DNA of 24,447 nt from Plakobranchus ocellatus (taxonomy: Eukaryota; Mollusca; Gastropoda; Plakobranchidae). The notes beneath the pieces were generated by a model. The model saw only the letters and a program-made list of their open reading frames with translations, did not search any database and was not told where the DNA came from. The stretch spans positions 216,982-241,428 of the forward strand of contig BLXT01004325.1 in the NCBI GenBank assembly GCA_019648995.1. The letters run 5' to 3'. Shown piece by piece: positions 1 to 10,600 of this stretch (the first letter of the stretch is position 1; each line of letters begins with the position of its first letter). A program made the translations under genes and the position numbers.

Positions 1-7
1 ATTATTA

Positions 8-44
<37 letters not shown>

Positions 45-120
45 AATTATTATTATTATTGTTGTTGCTGTTGTTGTTGTTGGTGGTGGTGGTGGTGGTG
101 GTGTTGCTGTTGTTGTTGTC
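1..120 (+). repeat. Compound trinucleotide microsatellite (ATT)n-(GTT)n-(GGT)n
   Basis: The window opens inside an (ATT)n run. It grades into GTT/GCT repeats, then GGT and GTT repeats, ending near GTCGAC at about 119. Stepwise single-base changes of one trinucleotide repeat explain the series. Confidence 0.95.
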
Positions 121-1030
121 GACTAAAGAATTCAATAGGCTAAATCTGTGACGCCTTTATAAACCATACATTGCACCACGCCACTTATTGAGTGATAAAA
201 GAAGTTTCGAGATGTAGGCCTGCCTCAATTTCTAATTTATTTAAAAATGCACTTTACGTTGAGATCTTTCACCATCTTAATAATTCTGTAAATAAAATGT
301 CAGTAATTTAAGTTTATCTAAAACGCTCTGTGCGAAAAGTTAAAAAAAATAAGGCGATAGGATCCTGTGTGGAAACCACTAGGCCCCTACAGTTCAGTGG
401 TCGAAACCTGCAAAATTATATTCTAGAATGCCAGATAAACAAGGTCAAGGTGTTATATAGAAAGTTCGTGAACCTCAAAGTCGTTGATAACAAAACTTAG
501 TGCCAGATAAGTTCCGCTTTGGCCATTTATATAAATCTTTGAACTATAATTTTTACCCCATTCTGTAGAAGAAAAAAAATGTCACATCTTAGTCAATATT
601 ATTTCTCAATGTCGTAATTAGCGAGTATAATTATGTAAGTCTCCTCCAAGCCTTGGACAAAAAGGCCTACATGTAATAATAATTTTTTGGCATTTTGCAA
701 CAGCATCAACTCTGGCAGTGATGGTCTTCATTCTATTTGACAGGTTCAATCAACTGATTTTGGTTCTGCTAGTAGCAGTAGACCGTGTGCTCGGCTGATA
801 GAGCATAACGCGCAATAAAGTTTACTCGCCTGTATCAAAAGGTAATCAACAATCTGTATATCACATGCATTCTCTTTGATCTAAGGTATTTTTTGTAAAT
901 TTTTAAAATGAAAAGCTTAAATCTACATATTTGATTTGGAAGGCGACCGGTGTGCCAAGTGGACACGCCACCTCTCGCACGAATGGTGCTCTTAGTCTTG
1001 GTATTTTGAAAACGATGTGATTAGCCGCAT

Positions 1031-1482
1031 AGATCTAGATCTAATTGTACGAATAATTATCAGAACGGTGTTCTTCGTATGAGTGCACCACATTAATTGG
1101 GATTACCATAGCTGTTTATTGGCACCCTTTTTTTCTACACAACAAATTAGATCTAGATAAATTTCATTACATAGGCCTACTGACTATAACAACAGTACGC
1201 CTAGCTTTTGAATGGACTAGATCTAGATCTATGGTCGCTAATGTTTGTTTCAGACAAGGCATCGAAAGAAGAGGAGGCATAGATCTAGAATTAATACAAG
1301 AGTGTGAAAAGAGCAAGGAATGAAGAGAAAAGAGAGAGACTCTCAGTGGGTTAAATAAAACATATTTCATTTAAAACCAAAAAGAATGGGCTTGAGGATT
1401 CATGTCCCAGAAACGGAAAGTGTAAAAATAGCTTTAAAGGGTAATAATTTCAGGAGCAAAACCAAACTAGATCTAGATCTAG
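1031..1482. repeat. Cluster of AGATCTAG words
   Basis: Self-complementary AGATCTAGATCT-type words occur at about 1031, 1149, 1217, 1281 and 1467. More occur near 2245, 3195, 6790, 6945 and 7033, and in the LTR element at about 19541 and 19571. They are nearly absent from 7.1 to 19.5 kb. They do not form a regular tandem array. Confidence 0.75.
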
Positions 1483-1554
1483 TGGATTTTTAAAAAGAAG
1501 ATGAGAAACAATGAAAATGAGAAAAATGTGTCATGCCATAAAACATAAAAACGG

Positions 1555-1820
1555 GAGAGAATGCATGCGTGAGAGAGGGAGAGATGGCCCAGCTGAAAAT
1601 TGTGCTCAAACAGAAATAAGTTGTTATAACTTGATTGATGAATTAAAATAGGGATGTAATAGGTTGTCTAATCCAAAGCAAAATAGTTCTAATGACTCAA
1701 GCCTAGTTAGAAAAAAAAAAAAGAGAGACATAGCTAGAGAAGTGAAAAAAGAAGACGAGAGCAAATAAAAGATGAGAGATACTGAGATTCATGAAGACAG
1801 AGAGCAAAAAAAAAGAGATA
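1555..1820 (+). repeat. Purine-rich (GA/A) low-complexity tract
   Basis: The + strand is dominated by GAGAGA, AAAGAGAG and A-runs with scattered normal sequence. No gene is seen. A similar tract lies in Hip intron 1. Confidence 0.7.
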
Positions 1821-2704
1821 ACTACTAAACTAGAGAAGTAGAGAATGTCACATTAAAGTCTATTTAAAGAATCAAGTGCAATAAATGTTATAGTTATAGT
1901 TATGCATTCGTATAGTTATTCATACATACAAAAAGATGATCATTAATTCTTGATTTAAATCTAGACCTAATTGCCTTGTTGCCATGCATCGTCTCAACTG
2001 GTCATCACCTCGTTTCTGGGCATTGAGCCTAGAATGTTGGTTCATGTTTCTGTTCAGAACAAAGCTCAGTGTGCCAGGTTATCAACAGCTTTTTTAAAAA
2101 ATACTTATAAGTCATAATTTGATTTTCCCTGAGATATGCAAAGCAAAAATTAGAAACATGATTTAGTGCGCAGTCTACTCTTTTTATTGCTTAATTTCAT
2201 ACTTATGCATGAAACTGGTCAGCTTTGATGCAATCATGGCTATCTAGATCTGGCTTAAAAACTATCTGACCAGACATTAAATGTAAAAGCTTTAGATGGT
2301 GTGGATAATGTGCAAATCAGCCGATGCAATTAAATTCTAAAATGATAACTTTTCATTTTCTACCTGGTACCTTACAATATCGTCTGACTAAATAGCCTTG
2401 ACCAAGCAACAGCTTCAAGTGACAAGCATGACTATATCCAAAGTAAAAAAAAAAAAATGGAAAAGATCTGCGCGGCAATTGAAAGGCAATTAGAAATCTA
2501 TATCGTGGAAGTTTTCGACTAAAATAAGCTATCTAACAAAATGAAGATTTAGTCAACTCTGGACAAGGTTATAGTAACCTAAAAATAATTTTGTACAAAA
2601 TCAAAGGTGTTTTTTAATTTGTGGAAAAAATAATGAGCACTCAATACTCAGGATTGTGAGGTATATGTGTTTCTTTTTTAAGTAATAAAAATAATTTTAC
2701 TGAG

Positions 2705-2935
2705 ATAAGGGTGGTGGCTTACGTGGTAGGGCAATTGGCTACCAAGTAAGAGATCTGAGGTTTGAATCCTAGTCTAGGTCAAGGCGTTTTTTTTTTTTTA
2801 TTGCTCCTGGGTAGCTAGGTCTCTCCTGACAAAAGTAAAGGCAAACTACTCAGAATACCATGTATGCCAAGATCATTAAGGACCCAACGCCTGGTTCCCT
2901 TATGCTTGGCACAAGTTTAGGACCATTTAATTTGT
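2705..2935 (+). mobile_element. tRNA-derived SINE-like element
   Basis: The 5' part resembles a tRNA gene. An A-box-like TGGCTTACGTGG lies at 2715-2726, and a B-box-like GGTTTGAATCC at 2759-2769 (one mismatch to GGTTCGAATCC), spaced about 33 nt apart as in tRNAs. A T13-14 run follows at about 2788-2800, then a tRNA-unrelated body. The element cannot fold as a proper tRNA, so a SINE head is favoured over a tRNA gene. Both ends are estimates, as I could not find target-site duplications. Confidence 0.6.
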
Positions 2936-4523
2936 AGTGTGACTGTGATATGATAGGTTAGAAGGCAGTCTACCTGTAGCATATTCTTTCCTATATGTTC
3001 AGAGGTCTTACCATATCTAGATTAGATTCCAAATCTTTTCATTATCAACTAATGTGCCCCTTTTTGATGATGAATAATTATGTGGTATATTAGATGCTTT
3101 TATGAAGAATAGTAAAGTTGGATTATTGGCATTGATTGTTAATTAGCCTTCTGTGCATCTACCTTTTAGTTTTGTTTGTTCCAAAGAGTTATGTGAGATC
3201 TAGATTCTAAGTCTAAATTAATCTAGAATTAGCATCCCTTTGAGCTTCATGATGCTGTGACTGAAGGTAGTGACACTGAAATTAGTAAGTCTCAAGGCCT
3301 CCTTTTGTTTCTGTTTTAAAAGTTGAAATTTGCTTTAGTTACGTTTTGGCAAATAACATTTAAGCCAAAAGTTAATGAATTTTGAAAAACTTCAGGGAAT
3401 AGAGACTATGATACGCTGCATCATGGTGAATAAAAAATTGGAGTAGTCGAGAGTTTTTGTCTCAGTCATGTATTTTACAAATGAAGGTATAGCCGCAACA
3501 AGCCCTCTTTCACTTATTTTAAAATTTAATGTTTGAAAATCAGTACTGGACCAGATAATTTAGAAAATAATTCTTCAGAAACCAAGATAAGCAAAACTTA
3601 CTTACCAAGGTGGACAAAGTCACTTGTGCAGCAGATGTAGCCTTCAGTGAGTCACACTATCAGAAAGCAACTCCAAGGAAAGAGGGTAATGTTTAGAAAG
3701 TTAAAGAAGACATCCTGTAGATGGACCTGAAAAACATTAGCCTCTGCATCCTCTGTGATATACTTAAGGCCTGTTAGAAGGATTGTAGTTTTAAAAAGTG
3801 TTTCCCTGGTGTGGAAATCCTTCCTGTAGGCTATGCAATTGAGAAGGCTATAGACAGCAGTGATTGTGCACTGAAACCACAATGCAGTTAGGAGAGTACA
3901 ACAAATTAGTTTAATTTATTAAATTGTAAAGTCTCTAAGTAATACTAATAGTATTTAGGCCCTAGTCTACCATGTAACGATATAGGTCCCTATACTGAAT
4001 GCCAATTTAATTTGAAAGTATTGGCAGGAAGCACAATAACTAACACTAATATCAGTCACAATGATGATTATGATATGATAAATTTATAAAAGAACTAATG
4101 CTATGCTGTTGTAATATACTGTCATACATTAAGATATCTTGTTAACTGTGTAGCAAGCAAGACACTTTGATCATTGCCAGGGTAAGGGTTTCTTCAATGT
4201 TTATGCAGCATTTGGGAAAAGAATGACTGCATGATATTCTTTTGCAACTTTTGCTTTTAACTTTGCATCTTAAACCTGCTGAACTGCATCACTGCTTCAC
4301 TTGTTATTGGCTTTCAATAAATTTGCAATTTAAATAAATTTAAAAGTAGAATATTTCTCAAATTATCTTTGGAATCGTATAATTCTGGATAGAATTGCTT
4401 TTCTACTTAAAAAACTTGTGTCGTTTTGTCAATGATAAATTTTGAAGGAAATCCTACATGACTGTCAGAGACCCTCCACATCATTTTTTGTTTCCAAAAT
4501 GATTTTATTTTTAGGTACAGAGG

Positions 4524-4538
4524 TGAGACAGCAAGATG
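4524..4538 (+). promoter_or_regulatory. ST13: Hip translation start context
   Basis: The ATG at 4536 has A at -3 and G at +4, a strong context. An in-frame TGA at 4524-4526 sits four codons upstream and excludes an N-terminal extension within this exon. A donor-like AG|GTGAGA lies at 4521-4528 inside the presumed 5' UTR; its use would remove the start unless paired with an unseen acceptor. Confidence 0.75.
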
Positions 4539-4657
4539 GCTTCTAGTATCCCTCCACAACAACTGACAATGCTGAAAGAATTTGTAAAGATATGCAGGGT
4601 TAATCCTGACATCCTTCATCTTCCTGAAATGAGTTTCTACAAGCAATACCTTGAAAG
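4536..4657 (+). CDS. ST13: Hip coding exon 1: dimerisation segment
   Basis: It encodes residues 1-40 and the first two bases of codon 41 (AG, completed by C of exon 2 to Ser). The sequence is the N-terminal Hip signature, with [19 protein letters not shown] aligning to the human segment around FVKMCKQDPSVLHTEEM. The donor is AAG|GTGATA. A pyrimidine-rich AG acceptor ends at 4514, only 21 nt before the ATG. The exon may therefore extend to 4515 and be preceded by an untranslated exon further upstream. Confidence 0.94.
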
Positions 4658-7600
4658 GTGATAGATTACACCGAATTTTATTTCCCTTCTCATTTTTTCC
4701 TCCTTCATTGTGTGGCACTATGAAATGAGATATTTTGCACCTGCAACAGGTATCATTTCATAGAACTGTTTTTTATACATGCAAACTTAATTACTTTAAG
4801 ATTATTTTCAATATTATGGGGCATAGGCAACTTGCATTTGTCAAGGATTCTCTCCAGGACATGTTGCATATTGGCATGAAAAAGATCGTTATGTTGAAAT
4901 AAGAGAATGTCAATACACTACAAAGACAAAGAGGGAAATAGGCTCTCTGTTGCTACAATCTCACCTCTCTCCTATCCTCTTACTAATTTTTAAATTGTTA
5001 TCCACTGTTCAGAGTAGAAGTGATAGTATCTATGAAAACAATTGCTTGTGTGGGAGGTCCTCAGAAAATAATTTCGTTGAAAAAAAAAAGCTTGTCCCCA
5101 GAAAATATAGAAGAGTATGCAGAAGACCATTTATAAAATATTGATATGAGAGGGTAGAGGGGAAAAATTATTCTTCTGTCAAATAATTTTTTTCTTTGGA
5201 CAAAATAGAAGAAAATATTTGAGGCAGAAATTTTACATTAGTGATGAGGACGTTGGTTAAGTGCATTGTGCATTTGTCAAGACTTTTGTTCAATGCCTCA
5301 ATTTGTGGTGATACAATTGCAGATTTGTACATAGCAAGGGCTACTATAGAAAAGGCATTCATGGCTATGTTCAGCCTTGGCTAGCGAAAGCCACTCTTTT
5401 CTTTACTGTGCCCCTGTTATTTTCATCAAAATTCATTTATTAGGGGACAATACTGGTTCCACAATAATAAAAATGTGATCGACAAGTTAAAAATTTAATA
5501 TGTCGGTAGTTTTCCAACCATACATTGGAACCTTTAAATAAAGTACATGATGAAGGTCCTACTGGCATTATTTTTAAGCAATAATAGGCATACCTATTGC
5601 AACTCCTTCAAATAGGGTTTTTAAAGTAAGTGAAATTGTTGTCTGAACAGCATAATAAAAATATTTCCGTCACATTTTTTCAACCTTTTAATTACAGATC
5701 AGCCTGTTTAAAGCGAACTTGTAATTAAGGGCATAATGAAGTTCATACTTCCATTATTGTTAAGCAATAATAGGCATACCTATTGCAACCCCCTCAAATA
5801 TGGTTTTTAAAATAAGTGAAATTGCTGTGTGAACAGCATAATAAAAACATTTCCCATTTTTTTCAACCTTTTAATTACATAGCAGCCTGGTCAAAGCAAA
5901 CTCATAATTGACTGCTACTGCTAGCAGCTATATGAAGTTTTATGGAGCTTTTTTTTTAGTCTTTTAACTAAAATACTAAATACATAACATTAATTTGTCC
6001 TACAGAGAGTCAGTGGTCGAGTGTGACTTTTGGCATACAAATTTACATAGCAGAAGAATGGTAAAGTGTTCCTAGCTACAATTAAATCAAATTAAGACGT
6101 TCATCAAATTGATAATGATAAACACCAAGAGCAGAGCAAGAGTGGGAGGTTAAGGGAAGGGGGGGAGGAGAGTGAATGATGAGGAAAGGTTACTTGAGAA
6201 AAGAAATAATGAACTTCTAAGGTGTCTAAATGTAAAAGTAAAAGCGTCAATAAAAAATACCCCTAATGATAGGACAACAGAGAAATTGTGGATGTGTGTG
6301 TATATACCGGTGGGAGATGGAGAGAGTGAGTGACAGAGAGAAAGAGGGAGGATGGAGGAAGAGTGAAGAGAGAGAAAAGGTAGATAGATAGGAAAGCAAA
6401 ATACAGATAACTTTTGTGTATTTTTGACTGTCATAACCAGTTTTACATCTGTAAATAGAGCGCTTTCTCCACATGATAATGAAAATTAATAATCTACATC
6501 AAATGTCAAAACTTGGATCTAATCAAACTGGATGAAGAAACTTTTTATTTAAAACAAACACAACACACCTGTTGATAACCTGGAGTGTAGAGATATAGAT
6601 CAAGGTCTAGTTTGGGTGTGGCAGTGATGTTGATGATGATGATAGTGGTGATGATTTAGAGATGGAAATCAGACTACCTCTCTACTACTAGACCTAGAAT
6701 CTAGTCTAGAGGCCTAGATGTAGATATTGTCTTTATAATATATCATTTTTTGAAAGCTTGGAGTTAATCATGTTCATAGATAGTATAGCTAGATCTAGAG
6801 TAGACTAGGTTTTAAAGAAGAGAGGGAACACACAATCACTATCAACAAACTGTTAAGTTTAATTAAGATAGATAGACTCTAGATCAAGATCTACACTATT
6901 CATTATGATACAATTTAACAAAGGCCCAGTAGCAACTCACCCAAGTCTAGATCTAGGCATGTAGCGGATACAACAACCAATACTGTCTAATAAACTTTAC
7001 ACAATCTTCATTCCACTGTAAGTTTGTAGACTGTAGATCTAGGCATTGTTGTTTCATTCTTCCACTTTCGTACAGTGAGGTTTAACCATCAATTCAAACT
7101 TCTCAAGCATTAATGAATACAGGTTCTTTCACCGCTAAAACAAGTATAAATACTAAGTAAGTTAATACTGCACATATACCGATAGGGTAAAAAAACTGAT
7201 TAATGCACAAATACATGTTTTAAAAACATAAAACACCATAACTCTGAGAGAAAAATTGAACAAGCTGCCATTTTCATCTGTAAACAATGAGATGAACCAC
7301 ATACAACACTGTGCAGGCTTGACCTTTGCTAGCAAGCTCAGAAACTGACTGGTGCATTTCCTTTCTTAAAGCAGTCCTTGGTACATAGAAAAGTATTTTT
7401 GACTAAATATTTTTCTCCAGGATCTCTCAAAATCTTGTTTATTGTGTTCATTACCATAGAATATATTTTATGAATTTACAGTTATTAACTTCGAGTTCGC
7501 AAAGCTTTCAGTTCTCTTGCACTATAGTCATTTCATAATTGCTAATAATTTTGAAAAAAAAAGAAAGATGAATGTGCATTTTACAATTTAATAAAATGGA

Positions 7601-10600
7601 TAATTATTCTGACCAGGGTAAAGTGAGGTTAATTTTTTATTAAATTTAAAATATTAGTGATAAAGATCTATTAAAAAATACAGCATCCATAAAAATAAAA
7701 AAATTTCAAACCCCAAAATTGGATCTGTACAAGGAGCTTGGCTATTAATAAAAATAAGCCTAAGCCTCTTAATGAAAATGAACTTTGAAGTGGATATAAA
7801 ATAGTTTAATTGATTATTTCAATGTTGAAGCAAAGAGACGTCAGTAAAAAACAAGGTAAGATTTTTATACACAGAGACATAACGTCGTGAAGAAGTCTTA
7901 TACAATAAAGTGTATGTCCCTTCTATAATTTACATGTCTTTGTGCGTTTCAATGTGAATGGGTTTTTTTTCTGTTGGAAAGTATCCTTCAATTACACAAC
8001 ATGCTCAATTTTTCTTATTGACCTATTCTATGCATTCAGCTTAGGGGCCTCAATACCTCCTCTAAAACCAAAAACAGAGGAGAAATCAGAGCCGGCAACG
8101 GAACCTCCCCCTGCAGAAGAACCCAAAGAGGAGGAAGTGGAAGAGGAAGAAGAAGTTGAAAGTGATGTTGAGTTATCATCAGAAGGTGTCATAGAAGATG
8201 ATGATGAGGACATGCCTGAATATGGTGATGATTCGATAGAGGTTACTGATGAAATGATTGATGCAGCAAATGACAAAAGATCGCAAGCTATGGATGCAGC
8301 AGCAGAAGGTTATATTATCATACTTTTTTCAGGATCTTAGTGTCTTTGGCTAAGCTGAAAACTAACAAATTTTTTTTTTTTTTTTTTTTTAGAAAGACTA
8401 AGTAATTTTTGTCTTCCTGATTGCCTTTTCTGAAAAGATAAGGGGAATTTTTACTCTGTGTCATATCATAAAAATGATCATATCTTTTATCAATTATGAA
8501 GCCATCATTTACTTTTCGCAAGATGCAATGATTGATTGGTGGAAAAGAAAGAAGAAGCAAGCATGAGAATTTAATATTTTATTGAGTAGGTAGGACAAAA
8601 GGCCTGTTTTAGAGCTATTTATTGTTAATGAATGAAAGTCATTCATTTCCCATTTGTAGGACGACATGATGATGCCATCGATCTGTTTACAGAAGCCATA
8701 AAGTTGAATCCATCCTCAGCATTGATGTATGCCAAGAGAGCAAGGTTTGTTTTAAAACTTTTTCAAAGCATAAAAAAAACCACAATTGCCTCAATTTTAC
8801 TCTTTGCAGCAGGCTATATACCCTCTCTCTCCCATATCTGTCTAGCTTTCTCCCCTTCTCACTTCCTCTCTCCTGTTACACTTCTCTCCCCTCTCTCTCT
8901 CTCTTTCTCTTTTTCCTGTCTAATGACATATGCATATTATATGTGTCTTATGAAATTTTTTTTTTTTACTCTCTTTTCTTAATATAACTAATGTTTTAAT
9001 TTTTGCATGCTATTTTCTTTTCTATAATTGAGCCCGCCATTAAAAATGTAAAAAATATATGTTACTATCTTTCATAAAAAAAAAGATTTCTGGATTTTTT
9101 GTAGGAAAATATTAACACATTATGAGAAATAATAGTTTTTGCTGGAAAGTAAAATGGAAAAATATAGTCTGGCATAACATTTATTGTGTCCCCATCAAGA
9201 TTTTTGAGCAAAACACTTGAAACTACCTCCAAACAGTATTTGGGGGCAAAAAGATTTCTTTTTCTCGCAATTACCTCCACATTTAAAAATTTATGTACAA
9301 TATAACAAATGGAGGGATTTTTTTGGTGAAACATTATGTCCTTGACAGCATGGGACTTTATAGTTAAACCTCGTTTTTGGCTATTGAAGTTGTTTGTCAT
9401 TTTGCTTTTCAGTTATTTAAGGGGTAGTAAATTCTTTACACAATACAAATATTTTGAAAAGCACTGCCAAATTTTACATTCCAGCCATTTTTTTTTTTTT
9501 TTTTATTCATGCACAAACTTTTGGTAATGCCTCAAAAGTTCTCAATTTATGAGAAAATGATAGAGGGCTTTGTGTCTTCCTTGTAAATGTTGTGTCAATT
9601 GGTCAATCTATATGCTCAGAGTAATAGTTCTTTCCATCAAACCCTCCAAAGTCCTTGATAATTATTTTAAATTGACTTCAACAGCATAGAGGTTATATTT
9701 TATTAAGAGTGTGTGTTGAAATTTTTTTTTTAAACAATGATTTGAAATAGATGTAATGTTAAGCAAACCTAAATAAATTTTAAATAAAGGATACTATTTA
9801 GTTATTTCAGTTCTTGATTCTTTTGTGAGGATAAATATGTATACAACTGTGCCTTTTCCTTTTCTTTTGATTAGTGTTTACTTGCGGATGAAGAAACCAA
9901 AGAAGGCAATCCATGATTGTACCAGAGCCATAGAACTCAACTCTGATTCAGCACAAGGTTACAAGTGGCGAGGAAAAGCATACAGGCAAGTTATTTTAGA
10001 CCTAATCTGTTGCTACACATCTGACTTAGTTTCAAATACTAGTTCAAGTTAGTTTAAAATACTATAACTAGCTTAACGGTATTGATTTGATCATTTCCTA
10101 CATATACAACGAATTAGTTCATTGTATTTTATTTCCTTTTTTTTTTAACTTAATTTGGTCGGGAGGGGGGTCTTTTAGCCTGCATCAGGGTGCAATGTTT
10201 GTATAATGTGAAGACCAAGATAATTCTCTTTTTCAGTCCAAATTCTTATGACTGTTTTTCATACCATCCACTATATAAACTTTTTGGGAGAATATTAAGA
10301 GTAAAATGTATAGGAAAAGTTTTTTTTTTTTTTTTTTTTATCTTGGTTAGGATGTTGGGCAATTGGGAAGAAGCATACCATGATTTGACATTGGCCTGCA
10401 AACTTGACTATGATGATGATGCCAATGAACTTTTGCACGAGGTCACTCCAAATGTGAGTTTTCTTGAGGATGAAATTTGCATAGCTAAAAATACCATTTT
10501 CATAACCTTTTTACTTACCTACAAACATTTACCTACATATAGCCCCAAGTCCAGGTGTTGTTCTAGAAATTAATTCTTACTTTTTGCCTTAAGGGTATTT

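Larger units (their letters stand above)
1..4514. other. Upstream intergenic region of Hip
   Basis: No gene is supported here. The region holds a compound microsatellite (1-120), several AGATCTAG clusters (about 1030-1490), purine-rich tracts (about 1555-1820) and a SINE-like unit near 2705-2935. The Hip promoter and any untranslated first exon should lie here, but I see no convincing TATA box or CpG-rich start region to place it. Open frames on the - strand at 1167-1370 and 3652-3882 show no recognisable protein features. Confidence 0.7.
4658..8039 (+). other. Hip intron 1
   Basis: This 3382-nt GT-AG intron (GTGATA...TTCAG) has no supported gene. It holds an inverted-repeat hairpin (4718-4763), a tandem duplication of about 185 bp (5541-5911), a purine-rich tract (6130-6390) and AGATCTAG/CTAGAT-rich sequence (6680-7045). 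A first intron of this size could carry regulatory elements, but none is identifiable by eye. Confidence 0.85.

Noticed and set aside
789..804. tRNA D-arm-like sequence GCTCGGCTGATAGAGC
   Set aside because: The D stem pairs, but there is no B box, anticodon arm or acceptor stem around it. It is at most a very decayed SINE scrap.
2705..2780. Functional tRNA gene
   Set aside because: Box motifs are imperfect, and no acceptor-stem pairing or valid anticodon arm can be drawn. A SINE head is a better reading.
3652..3882. 76-codon open frame on the - strand, with a donor-like GTAAGT downstream on the same strand
   Set aside because: The translation has no recognised motif, and I could not chain it to other exons with consistent phase. 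It is kept only as a chance frame in AT-rich DNA.
6150..6474. Leu/Ser-rich open frames on the - strand
   Set aside because: They are produced by the purine-rich low-complexity tract in intron 1.
8028..8276. Ser-rich open frame on the - strand opposite Hip exon 2
   Set aside because: It is the antisense shadow of the Glu/Asp-rich coding exon.
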